A stretch of 64,000 nt of DNA, from the NCBI RefSeq assembly GCF_022369475.1, contig NZ_CP059600.1, positions 496,001-560,000 of the forward strand. Reading direction: 5' to 3'. The notes under the pieces were generated by a model that saw only the letters and a list, made by a program, of their open reading frames with translations, did not search any database and had not been told where the DNA came from. Below, piece after piece: positions 55,307-63,408 of the stretch (positions are counted from its first letter, which is position 1; the number at the start of each line of letters is the position of its first letter). The stretch comes from Campylobacter sp. RM12651 (lineage in GTDB: Bacteria; Campylobacterota; Campylobacteria; Campylobacterales; Campylobacteraceae). The translations under genes were made by a program, and so were the position numbers.

Positions 55307-55342
55307 AAAAATTAAATCATTTTAAAAATATAAAGGATGAAA

Positions 55343-55774
55343 ATGTTTTATAAAGAATGTGAGCTTTGCTCTTGTAAGATTTCAAAATTAAAATTATATA
55401 CCTATAAAAAGGATTTAGGAATTTATACTTTAAAATGTCCTAATTGCAATGCTTCTTATGGATTGAAACTTAAAGTATATTTTGTAATGATTTATGCTAT
55501 TTTGAATGAGATTTTAGGATGGTCTGTGTTTTTGCTACCATTTTTTTGTGTGTTTTTATGCAGTGATTTTGTGAGTAAGAATGCTGTCTTTTTAATCTTT
55601 GTATGGCTTGTATCTTTTCTAGGTATTGGGCTTTTTGTGGTAATACTTGAGCATTATTTAAATTTATTTATATTTTCTAAATTTGTTTTAATTGATGATA
55701 ATGAGAAGTTAGAAGTTAAAAAAACTAGATTAATTAAATTAAAAGATTTTTTCATAAAGCTTATAAAAAGATGA
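55343..55774 (+). CDS. Zinc-ribbon membrane protein B
   Basis: About 143 residues. The N-terminal 35 residues hold two Cys pairs, CELC and CPNC, separated by about 24 residues and forming a probable zinc ribbon. Two hydrophobic segments follow (about 43-68 and 78-105), then a Lys-rich cytoplasmic tail. Start at the second ATG (55343), six bases from AAAGG; the first ATG at 55337 is too close. A paralogue follows immediately. Function unknown. Confidence 0.5.
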   Translation: MFYKECELCSCKISKLKLYTYKKDLGIYTLKCPNCNASYGLKLKVYFVMIYAILNEILGWSVFLLPFFCVFLCSDFVSKNAVFLIFVWLVSFLGIGLFVVILEHYLNLFIFSKFVLIDDNEKLEVKKTRLIKLKDFFIKLIKR

Positions 55775-55776
55775 AA

Positions 55777-56184
55777 ATGTTTTATAAAGAATGCGAGTTT
55801 TGCTCTTATAATATTTCAAAGCTAAAATCATTTTCTTATAAAAAAGACTTAGGTATTCATACCTTGCAATGTCCTAATTGTAAGGCTTCATATATTTTAA
55901 AAGGCAAAATATCAAGATTAAAAATTAGCGAAATGATAAATATTATTTTTGGTGTGTTAGATTTTAGTATTGCATTTTTTATAGCTAGGGCTTTTGTTTA
56001 TGATAATATTTTAATTTTTATAATTTTGTTTTTCTTAGTTTTTGTGATTTTATCTTTTATATTCTCTATTATTCAGCGTTATTTGGATTTATTAGTATTT
56101 GCAAATTTAAGTTTAATTAAAGATATAAAAACTAAAGATAATTGGCTTAAAAAAATAAAATATTATATTTTTTATAAAAGCTAA
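55777..56184 (+). CDS. Zinc-ribbon membrane protein B' (paralogue)
   Basis: About 135 residues, paralogous to the preceding gene over the zinc-ribbon part (FYKECEFCSYNISKLKSFSYKK and CPNCKASY) and diverged in the two membrane segments. It starts 3 bases after the previous stop if the second ATG is used; the ribosome-binding site is weak, so translational coupling is likely. Confidence 0.5.
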   Translation: MFYKECEFCSYNISKLKSFSYKKDLGIHTLQCPNCKASYILKGKISRLKISEMINIIFGVLDFSIAFFIARAFVYDNILIFIILFFLVFVILSFIFSIIQRYLDLLVFANLSLIKDIKTKDNWLKKIKYYIFYKS

Positions 56185-56254
56185 TTCTTATTTTAAATTC
56201 CATAAAATTTTAAAGAATTAAAATATGAATTTTACTTTCAAAAAAGGAGAAAGA

Positions 56255-56724
56255 ATGGCTTTTAAAAATGCAATTATTGGCGATAATTAGAGAAGAAATA
56301 TTCTTTTGTAGATATTTGTATTGAGCATACTAATGATTGGTATTTAAGACAACATCATAAATTTCCTTATGAAGAACGCATTGTAATAGATGAAGAATTA
56401 GACTGCTGGTTTATGAATTGTATGTATTTTGATGATTCAGAACTTGACCATGCAGAGCTTAATAAATCTTTGTGGATTTTATATTATAAAGGCGAGCATA
56501 TAAGGATAATTTTAGATTATGATATTAGTCAAGAGATTGATAATGTAGTTTATGACAAAGTCTATAAAATACTTTCTATAAGAGATAATAAAACATTAAA
56601 TGAAAAAGAAATAATAGCTTTACTGAAAGAAATATTAGCTGTTTATAAATGGGACGGAAGCTTAGATGAAAAAGAAGAATGCACAATTTATGTAAGAGAA
56701 GAAGTATTTAAAGATGAAGTGTAA
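56255..56724 (+). pseudogene. Frameshifted copy of protein A (A')
   Basis: Begins with a good ribosome-binding site (AAAAAGGAGA) and MAFKNAIIGDN, then hits TAG. Aligning with copy A shows one base missing near 56287 (GATAATTAG for GATAGATTAG). Downstream of that, the +1 frame reads LEKKYSF and continues homologous to A through to 56724. The internal ATG at 56413 could still give a 103-residue C-terminal fragment. A sequencing error cannot be excluded. Confidence 0.75.
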
Positions 56725-56775
56725 AAGAATTTGATTGTTGGTTTAAAGATTTTATTTTTTAGTTTTTTGATTAAT

Positions 56776-56808
56776 AAATTATGCTTTAAAAAGTTAAAGG
56801 CATAATTT
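56776..56808. terminator. Hairpin between A' and the lipoprotein gene
   Basis: AAATTATGC-TTTAA pairs with TTAAAGGCATAATTT (14 pairs, one bulged base) between two convergent genes. Confidence 0.55.
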
Positions 56809-56821
56809 ATTTAATCTTTTA

Positions 56822-57223
56822 TTAATCTTCTATCAATTTATATCCTAATGACGCATTATATATTATAAAACTATGGCAAGTATCAACTTGAAATTTATCA
56901 GAATCAGATTTAGGTTCTAAATCTACATTGTCATACCATTTTTTACACCAATCAGGCAAGCACGCATCTTGTATAACATAGCCTACTTCTACAACTTTAT
57001 TATTTCTAGGGTCTGTTTTGAATGCACATTTTTTACCATAATTCATATTTCCTTGAGTTACTATAGTTTTATCAGGATATGTTCTTATGATTTTAGCTGT
57101 GTTAGTATTAGAATTGTTGTTATGGTTTATAACATTATTTACATTTAAAAGTTCTGGCATAACGCAACCTGTAGATATAAAACATAACGCACTAGCCATA
57201 ATTATATTAATTTTTTTACTCAT
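56822..57223 (-). CDS. Putative lipoprotein
   Basis: A 133-residue protein with a lipoprotein signal. A hydrophobic stretch leads to a lipobox ending in STGC (Cys20). The next 25 residues are an Asn-rich linker. The globular part contains four further cysteines, likely disulfide-forming in the periplasm (KKCAF, DACLPDWCKKWY, DTCHSF). No family recognised. AAAGGAGAGAAA precedes the ATG. Confidence 0.6.
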   Translation of the reverse strand: MSKKINIIMASALCFISTGCVMPELLNVNNVINHNNNSNTNTAKIIRTYPDKTIVTQGNMNYGKKCAFKTDPRNNKVVEVGYVIQDACLPDWCKKWYDNVDLEPKSDSDKFQVDTCHSFIIYNASLGYKLIED

Positions 57224-57389
57224 TTTCTCTCCTTTATATTAGTTTTTTATTTTAATAATATAATACTTATAATTGACTTAATACAGAATATCAAAATTAA
57301 TACTTCATCTTTTTAAATTCTCTTAGTTTTATTTATTTTTTGTAAATTTGTAACAATTTTGTAATTTTTTACGATTTTTATGCTTATTT

Positions 57390-57411
57390 TTCACATTAAA
57401 TTCACATAAAA
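57390..57411 (+). promoter_or_regulatory. Direct repeat upstream of tsdA
   Basis: TTCACATTAAA followed immediately by TTCACATAAAA, 38 bases before the tsdA start. Head-to-tail copies of 11 bases can be a binding site for a transcription factor. No factor can be named. Confidence 0.35.
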
Positions 57412-57448
57412 ATCCTAGCATTTTCTTAAATCAATTTAAGGAGAAGTT

Positions 57449-58447
57449 ATGAAAACTAAAATTAGTATGATTTTATTATTATCATCTTTTGCATTTGCGA
57501 TAGACCCAAGTGTGAATAAAACCAAATCAGAAACAGGCATTAAACAAGCTAAAATGAATTGGGTAGTGCCAAGTGCTATGAATGATGATGGGTATTTAGA
57601 TGAAGAAAAATTACCTAAAGGCTCAAAATATATTGAAGCAGTGATTTTAGGCAATAAAATCCTAAATGAAACCACATATTACATAGGTCCAAAGGCAAAA
57701 GATGAGAGTAAAAGATATGCAGGAAATAATTTATCTTGCAGCAGCTGTCACGCAAATGGCGGGACTATTCCTTATGAATCAGGTTTTGTAGGAATTTATG
57801 CTAGATTTCCACAATACTTAGCTAGAGGCGATGTAGTCGCTACTCTTGAAAATCGTATAAATGGCTGTATGGAACGCTCTATGAATGGTAAGCCATTGCC
57901 TATTAATTCAGTAGAGATGAAAGCAATTGTAACTTATATGCACTATTTAAGCCAAGGTGTGCCAGTGGGTGCTAATGTTGAAGGGCAAGGACTTACTCAA
58001 GTAAAATTATTAAATAGAGCAGCTGATCCTAAAAAAGGTAAAGTTATTTATGAAGAAAAATGCTCAGCTTGTCATGGTGAAGATGGGGCAGGAATGCTAA
58101 ATGACGAGCAAAAAGGTGGATATTATGTATATCCTGCTTTATGGGGAGATGATAGCTATAACACAGGTGCTGGAATGTATAGACTAATAAAAGCAGCTTC
58201 GTATATTAAAGGTAATATGCCAAAAGGTGATGCTACTTTAAGTGATGAAGAAGCTTTTGATGTGGCAGCTTATATTAATTCAAAACCAAGACCAATTAAG
58301 GCTAATCGTGAAGCAGATTTTCCTGATAGAAGGACAAAACCACTTGATATGGATGTAGCTCCTTATGATGATGATTTTAGCATAGAGCAACATAGATTTG
58401 GACCTTATATAAAAATGCAAGAAGTTAGCAAATCTAAAGCAAAATAA
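57449..58447 (+). CDS. tsdA: Diheme cytochrome c, thiosulfate dehydrogenase/tetrathionate reductase
   Basis: A 332-residue periplasmic protein with a signal peptide (cleavage near AFA-ID) and two heme c sites (CSSCH and CSACH). INGCMERSMNGKPLP contains the cysteine that in TsdA enzymes is the unusual axial ligand of the active-site heme. Met residues in GAGMYRLIKAA and GNMPKGD are candidates for the second heme. C. jejuni TsdA works mainly as a tetrathionate reductase, allowing respiration on tetrathionate. AAGGAG precedes the ATG. It is monocistronic with a hairpin behind it. Confidence 0.85.
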   Translation: MKTKISMILLLSSFAFAIDPSVNKTKSETGIKQAKMNWVVPSAMNDDGYLDEEKLPKGSKYIEAVILGNKILNETTYYIGPKAKDESKRYAGNNLSCSSCHANGGTIPYESGFVGIYARFPQYLARGDVVATLENRINGCMERSMNGKPLPINSVEMKAIVTYMHYLSQGVPVGANVEGQGLTQVKLLNRAADPKKGKVIYEEKCSACHGEDGAGMLNDEQKGGYYVYPALWGDDSYNTGAGMYRLIKAASYIKGNMPKGDATLSDEEAFDVAAYINSKPRPIKANREADFPDRRTKPLDMDVAPYDDDFSIEQHRFGPYIKMQEVSKSKAK

Positions 58448-58454
58448 GTAAAGA

Positions 58455-58478
58455 AGGAATTTCAATTTTGAAATTCCT
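58455..58478 (+). terminator. Terminator of tsdA
   Basis: AGGAATTTCAA and its exact complement, starting 8 bases after the stop. Followed by AAAATCTTAATT, not a clean U-tract. Confidence 0.6.
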
Positions 58479-58560
58479 AAAATCTTAATTAAATTTAACA
58501 TTATTTATATTTTTAAATTTTAAAATTATGTTTCATTTAAAGTTTCAAAAGGAGTATGTA

Positions 58561-60279
58561 ATGTTAAAAACTATAAAAGCAAAACTTGGTTTTGTTATTA
58601 TTTTAGGATTGTTTGTTTTATTTTTGATGCTTTATTTATTTTACAATAATAATCAAAAGACAATTCAAGCTAATTCAAATGAGGTAGCAAGAATTATGCA
58701 AGTTGATATAGAAGAAAAATTAAAAATATCAACTGATGCAATGATTAATGCGCTTTCAATTCATTTAAAAGATTTACAGAGTGAAAAAGAGAAAATTGAT
58801 TATATAGCACAAGCTATAGAAAATTTTAGATTTGACAATGGTAATGGGTATTTTTTCGTTTATAAAGATACCACAGCAGTAGCTCACCCAGTTAGCAAAA
58901 AGCTAATAGGACAAGATTTAAAGGGAATGCAAGCTCCTGATGGGACTTTTTTTATTCAAGAATTAAGCAAAAAGGCTAATTCTGGTGGTGGTTTTGTAAC
59001 CTTTCCTTTCCCTAAACCAGGCACTGATATTACAGCACCAAAATTATCTTATGTAGCATTAATACCTAATACAAATTCTTTATGGATTGGAACAGGTGTT
59101 TATTTAGATGAGATTGATAAGAATACTCACGAGTTAGAAAATTTAATCAATAGTAGTTTTGTTACGACATCTATTATTGCTTTATTTGTATTTATAGTGG
59201 TTTTTATCCCTTATATTGTATATGTGATGATGCTAATAGTAAAATCTTTAAGCAAATTAAATAATGGTATTAACGAATTCTTCTCTTTCCTAAACCACGA
59301 AAAAGAAGACGCTCACGAAATCATCTTACATTCTAAAGACGAATTTGGCTCTATGGCAAAAGCAATCAATGATAATATAGAAAAAACTAAATTATCTTTA
59401 TTAAAAGATGAAGAAGCAGTAGAACAAAGCGTTCAAACAGCAGCAGCAATTGAAAGTGGAGATTTAAAAGCAAGAATTACTTTAAATCCTGCAAACCCAC
59501 AATTAATTGAATTAAAAAATGTCTTAAATAAAATGCTTGATACTTTAGAAGAAAAAGTTGGAGCTAATACAAACTCAATTGAAAAGATATTTGATGAATA
59601 TAGCCAAAACGACTTTAGAAATGAAATAAAAAATGCTAAAGGTAGAGTAGAACTTGCAACTAATATGTTAGGTAAGCAAATAAGAGATATGTTAAAAACA
59701 AATCTTGAAACTGCAAGAAACCTGCAAGATAAATCTAAAATACTAAAAACAAGTGTTAGTGATATAAACGAAGGTGCAAGAAAGCAAGCAAGTAGCTTAC
59801 AAGAAAGTGCAGCAGCAGTAGAAGAGATGAGTGCATCTATGCATGCAGTAAATCAAAAATCAAACGAAGTTATTAAAAACGGAGAAGATATTAAAAATGT
59901 TATTACTATGATTAAAGATATAGCAGAACAAATTAATCTACTTGCACTTAATGCTGCAATAGAAGCAGCACGTGCAGGTGAGCACGGACGTGGGTTTGCT
60001 GTAGTTGCTGATGAAGTAAGAAAGCTAGCTGAAAGCACTCAAAAATCACTAACAGAAATAGAAGCAAGTGTTAATGTATTAACTCAAGGAATAAATGATA
60101 TGAGCGAAAGCATTAAAGAACAAACTCAAGCAATATCTCAAATAAATGAAGCAATAAGTAGTATAGATGAGCTAACACGTGCTAATGTAGTAGTAGCTGA
60201 TAATACTAATAAAATATCAGATGAAGTAGATTTAATGGCTAGCATTGCTGTTGAAGCTGTTATGAAGAATAAGTTTTAA
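58561..60279 (+). CDS. Methyl-accepting chemotaxis protein with single-Cache sensor
   Basis: A 572-residue transducer. TM1 (about 8-27) is followed by a periplasmic sensor (about 30-195) with [27 protein letters not shown] and [23 protein letters not shown], the pattern of an sCache_2 domain that binds small organic acids in other bacteria. TM2 (about 205-232) and a HAMP-like region precede the signalling hairpin with [19 protein letters not shown] at the tip. The ATG at 58561 has AAAAGGAG upstream; an earlier ATG at 58528 lacks one. From 59270 the DNA is nearly identical to the convergent receptor at 61078. Confidence 0.88.
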   Translation: MLKTIKAKLGFVIILGLFVLFLMLYLFYNNNQKTIQANSNEVARIMQVDIEEKLKISTDAMINALSIHLKDLQSEKEKIDYIAQAIENFRFDNGNGYFFVYKDTTAVAHPVSKKLIGQDLKGMQAPDGTFFIQELSKKANSGGGFVTFPFPKPGTDITAPKLSYVALIPNTNSLWIGTGVYLDEIDKNTHELENLINSSFVTTSIIALFVFIVVFIPYIVYVMMLIVKSLSKLNNGINEFFSFLNHEKEDAHEIILHSKDEFGSMAKAINDNIEKTKLSLLKDEEAVEQSVQTAAAIESGDLKARITLNPANPQLIELKNVLNKMLDTLEEKVGANTNSIEKIFDEYSQNDFRNEIKNAKGRVELATNMLGKQIRDMLKTNLETARNLQDKSKILKTSVSDINEGARKQASSLQESAAAVEEMSASMHAVNQKSNEVIKNGEDIKNVITMIKDIAEQINLLALNAAIEAARAGEHGRGFAVVADEVRKLAESTQKSLTEIEASVNVLTQGINDMSESIKEQTQAISQINEAISSIDELTRANVVVADNTNKISDEVDLMASIAVEAVMKNKF

Positions 60280-60387
60280 TACTAATTATTCTTAAGAACT
60301 TTTATTTATTAAGTTCTTAAGAACTTATCTAAAGCTAGAAAGTAAAACTTTTTAGCTTTATTGTTTTTATGAGTTTTTGTATTTTTA
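59270..60387 (+). repeat. Inverted repeat arm 1 (chemoreceptor signalling module)
   Basis: Matches the reverse complement of 60970-62087 across 1,118 bp with no length difference. It starts in the HAMP/linker codons (ttaacgaattc), covers the whole signalling domain and runs 108 bp past the stop codon. I found only a few differences: 59915, 59919 and 59922 in the codons for K/R-D-I, and one silent site near the LTQG codons. Confidence 0.93.
60289..60323 (+). terminator. Terminator of the first chemoreceptor gene
   Basis: TTCTTAAGAACTT and its exact complement around a nine-base loop, ten bases after the stop. It is part of the repeat arm, so the other receptor has the same hairpin. Confidence 0.65.
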
Positions 60388-60969
60388 TTAGTGATTGTTT
60401 TTTAAAGCTTATTATTTTTACCTTAAACCTAAAAGTTTTTTATATTTTTAATTTTCTTTTATCTTTTTTACCTATTTACTCTCATTAGAATTTGTAATAT
60501 TTATGAATTGAAAAAGTTTTAAGGCAACTCATTGTATTTTTAGGTGTATTTTTAATAATTTTAAAAATAAAGAATTTAAACTAAGAATTTGGTTTTAACT
60601 CCAAAAAGAACCAACGCTAATTAAGTTGGTAAAAATTGGTAAGATTTTGAGTGTTTAACATTAAAAATTATGGAATTTGAATTAAGAATTTGATTTGTGG
60701 TTTTAGTTTTAAAATTAAAATTCCTGTTTTAAATTCTTTTTTTCAGTGTGTTTTTTCCACTCTTGAGACTATTATTTATAACTAGCAAATGAATTGCTAG
60801 TTATAAATAATAATGAGAGTGAATAGGTAAAAAAGATAAAAGAAAATTAAAAATATAAAAAGTTTTTTGAATGGTAGGTAAAGATTATAAAAAACATAAA
60901 AGCTTTAGAATAATAATCACTAAGAAAATTATAAAAATTAAAAAATATTAAAAACTTTTAGGTTTAAGG
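60388..60969. other. Spacer between the inverted repeat arms
   Basis: 582 bases with no credible gene. Further scrambled similarity between the two sides persists. For example, a segment ending TTTACCTATTTACTCTCATTA near 60487 recurs, inverted, near 60810-60870, and TTAGTGATT-containing pieces occur on both sides in different order. The centre (about 60490-60770) is AT-rich filler; a long hairpin sits at 60771. Confidence 0.7.
60771..60811. repeat. Perfect 18-bp hairpin in the spacer
   Basis: ATTATTTATAACTAGCAA and its exact complement around ATGAA. It is the longest perfect short palindrome I saw in the window and is not next to a stop codon. Confidence 0.85.
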
Positions 60970-62087
60970 TAAAAATACAAAAACTCATAAAAACAATAAA
61001 GCTAAAAAGTTTTACTTTCTAGCTTTAGATAAGTTCTTAAGAACTTAATAAATAAAAGTTCTTAAGAATAATTAGTATTAAAACTTATTCTTCATAACAG
61101 CTTCAACAGCAATGCTAGCCATTAAATCTACTTCATCTGATATTTTATTAGTATTATCAGCTACTACTACATTAGCACGTGTTAGCTCATCTATACTACT
61201 TATTGCTTCATTTATTTGAGATATTGCTTGAGTTTGTTCTTTAATGCTTTCACTCATATCATTTATACCTTGAGTTAATACATTAACACTTGCTTCTATT
61301 TCTGTTAGTGATTTTTGAGTGCTTTCAGCTAGCTTTCTTACTTCATCAGCAACTACAGCAAATCCACGTCCGTGCTCACCTGCACGTGCTGCTTCAATTG
61401 CAGCATTAAGTGCAAGTAGATTAATTTGTTCTGCAATGTCTCTAATCATAGTAATAACATTTTTAATATCTTCTCCGTTTTTAATAACTTCGTTTGATTT
61501 TTGATTTACTGCATGCATAGATGCACTCATCTCTTCTACTGCTGCTGCACTTTCTTGTAAGCTACTTGCTTGCTTTCTTGCACCTTCGTTTATATCACTA
61601 ACACTTGTTTTTAGTATTTTAGATTTATCTTGTAGGTTTCTTGCAGTTTCAAGATTTGTTTTTAACATATCTCTTATTTGCTTACCTAACATATTAGTTG
61701 CAAGTTCTACTCTACCTTTAGCATTTTTTATTTCATTTCTAAAGTCGTTTTGGCTATATTCATCAAATATCTTTTCAATTGAGTTTGTATTAGCTCCAAC
61801 TTTTTCTTCTAAAGTATCAAGCATTTTATTTAAGACATTTTTTAATTCAATTAATTGTGGGTTTGCAGGATTTAAAGTAATTCTTGCTTTTAAATCTCCG
61901 CTTTCAATTGCTGCTGCTGTTTGAACGCTTTGTTCTACTGCTTCTTCATCTTTTAATAAAGATAATTTAGTTTTTTCTATATTATCATTGATTGCTTTTG
62001 CCATAGAGCCAAATTCGTCTTTAGAATGTAAGATGATTTCGTGAGCGTCTTCTTTTTCGTGGTTTAGGAAAGAGAAGAATTCGTTAA
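60970..62087 (-). repeat. Inverted repeat arm 2 (chemoreceptor signalling module)
   Basis: Mirror of 59270-60387, including 108 bp beyond the stop codon of the minus-strand receptor gene. See arm 1. Confidence 0.93.
61034..61068 (-). terminator. Terminator of the second chemoreceptor gene
   Basis: Identical copy of the 13-bp hairpin at 60289, in mirrored position ten bases after the stop at 61078. Confidence 0.65.
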
Positions 62088-63027
62088 GTCCTTGGGTGAT
62101 TTTTGATAAAGGTTTTAAATAAAAATTAATAATTAAACTTAAAAATCCTATTACTATTATTAAAAATATTAAAAAGCTTATTAAAGTAGCATTTCTAGCA
62201 TCATTTACACTATTATTTATTACATCTTCTAAAATAATGGTGCAAATACTAAATCCACTTATATCATTAATAATACAATAAGCTAAGTAATTTTTATTAT
62301 CCTTTGTAAAAACAATATGATTTAAATTCTTATTAGTTTTTAGCGTAGATAATTTTTGATTTAGGCTATCAAGCCATTCAGGTTTGCCTAATTCGTTTGC
62401 GTTTTCACTAGCTATTATCTCATTATTTTTATCAAGAATTAAAGTGCTAATATCATTATGAGATTTAATTTTTGTAATGGTATCGCTAAAATCATTTATT
62501 AGTATATTTCCACCAATTACAGCTACGATTTTATCATTTTTAAACACAGGTGCAAAAATAGTTGTGGCTGATTTTTTGCTTGAGACATCTTGATAAATTG
62601 ATGAATTACTAGCCTTTTTTAAAGCTACTGCTTCTTTATACCAAGCTCTAGTTCTACCATCAAAATTAGGGATTAATCTAAAAGTTAAATCAGGTTCAGC
62701 CTTATAAACATTTCCATTTGCTAAGCCTATAAATAATCCTTGAAAATCTAAAACCCTATTATCACTACTAATGATTTGCTTGATAAATTCTGGGCTTAAA
62801 TCATCAGCATCTTCAAAAGTTTTTGCAATTTTTTCAATTTGCTCAATACGGGTTTTGATATATTCATCAACATAAGCATTTCTTAATTGCAATTCTCCTG
62901 CTATTGAAGAATCGTAATTATTTATGATTATATCTTCTGTCTTATTGCTTTGCATATAAGATAAAACTAAAAGTAAAACTACAAATAAACTTGCAGTTGT
63001 TAATGAAATTTTGAAAGAAAGTTTCAT
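61078..63027 (-). CDS. Methyl-accepting chemotaxis protein with double-Cache sensor
   Basis: A 649-residue transducer. TM1 (about 6-26) is followed by a large periplasmic sensor of about 250 residues with dCache_1 features: [46 protein letters not shown] and [13 protein letters not shown]. Such domains often bind amino acids. TM2 (about 282-305) follows. The cytoplasmic part, from [14 protein letters not shown] to the end, is identical to the other receptor except Arg for Lys in [14 protein letters not shown] precedes the ATG. A G9 tract lies 42-50 bases upstream next to a likely -10 box, so expression may vary by phase. Confidence 0.88.
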   Translation of the reverse strand: MKLSFKISLTTASLFVVLLLVLSYMQSNKTEDIIINNYDSSIAGELQLRNAYVDEYIKTRIEQIEKIAKTFEDADDLSPEFIKQIISSDNRVLDFQGLFIGLANGNVYKAEPDLTFRLIPNFDGRTRAWYKEAVALKKASNSSIYQDVSSKKSATTIFAPVFKNDKIVAVIGGNILINDFSDTITKIKSHNDISTLILDKNNEIIASENANELGKPEWLDSLNQKLSTLKTNKNLNHIVFTKDNKNYLAYCIINDISGFSICTIILEDVINNSVNDARNATLISFLIFLIIVIGFLSLIINFYLKPLSKITQGLNEFFSFLNHEKEDAHEIILHSKDEFGSMAKAINDNIEKTKLSLLKDEEAVEQSVQTAAAIESGDLKARITLNPANPQLIELKNVLNKMLDTLEEKVGANTNSIEKIFDEYSQNDFRNEIKNAKGRVELATNMLGKQIRDMLKTNLETARNLQDKSKILKTSVSDINEGARKQASSLQESAAAVEEMSASMHAVNQKSNEVIKNGEDIKNVITMIRDIAEQINLLALNAAIEAARAGEHGRGFAVVADEVRKLAESTQKSLTEIEASVNVLTQGINDMSESIKEQTQAISQINEAISSIDELTRANVVVADNTNKISDEVDLMASIAVEAVMKNKF

Positions 63028-63062
63028 TTGGTAATCCTTTTTTTAATTGAAATCGAATACCA

Positions 63063-63068
63063 ATTTTA
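63063..63068 (-). promoter_or_regulatory. Putative -10 box abutting the G9 tract
   Basis: Read on the minus strand, TAAAAT follows the G9 tract directly and lies 36 bases before the receptor ATG. Tract length would change the sequence just upstream of the -10. Confidence 0.45.
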
Positions 63069-63077
63069 CCCCCCCCC
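63069..63077 (-). repeat. Poly-G (G9) tract upstream of the chemoreceptor gene
   Basis: Nine C on the plus strand (nine G on the coding strand), outside any gene. Tracts of this size are hypervariable in Campylobacter. Confidence 0.85.
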
Positions 63078-63266
63078 AACCTTAAATAAAAATAAAATTA
63101 TAAAATAAATTATTAGATGATAAAAATTATTTACATTAATTTAAATTCTTATTTTAAATATCTTAAAAAATACAAAAAAGTTTTTAAGCTTAAAAATTAA
63201 TAAATTTAATAAATCATTAAGCTAAAAAAGAGATAATCAAACTTATTTTTTTTAAAGGACGAAAAG

Positions 63267-63347
63267 ATGAAAATTATAGATTTAATCAAGCACAACAAAT
63301 ATCTTACTATCCGTCATCATCTTCGTCATCTACATAATACTCATTAA
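63267..63347 (+). CDS. Histidine-rich leader peptide (26 aa)
   Basis: A short frame with a good ribosome-binding site (AAAGGAC, six bases before the ATG). It encodes MKIIDLIKHNKYLTIRHHLR followed by HLHNTH. Six of 26 residues are His, five of them in the last ten. It ends 61 bases before an amino-acid ABC permease gene. The composition and location are those of an attenuator leader sensing histidyl-tRNA. CACAAC in codons 9-10 can pair with GTTGTG at 63365-63370, and the latter overlaps a weak GTGT-ACAC hairpin followed by T5, so alternative folding is possible but not strong. Confidence 0.6.
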   Translation: MKIIDLIKHNKYLTIRHHLRHLHNTH

Positions 63348-63408
63348 TTTATAATCGTTTTTTAGTTGTGTTTTTACACTTTTTATTATTTTGTTTAAAG
63401 GAAAAAAA

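Noticed and set aside
61319-61504. Small frame antisense to the receptor signalling domain (also at 59853-60038)
   Set aside because: It is the complement of conserved receptor codons, present twice because of the repeat, with no independent signals.
59270-62087. Inverted repeat as an insertion sequence or transposon
   Set aside because: The arms are chemoreceptor coding sequence; there is no transposase between them and no target-site duplication that I can see.
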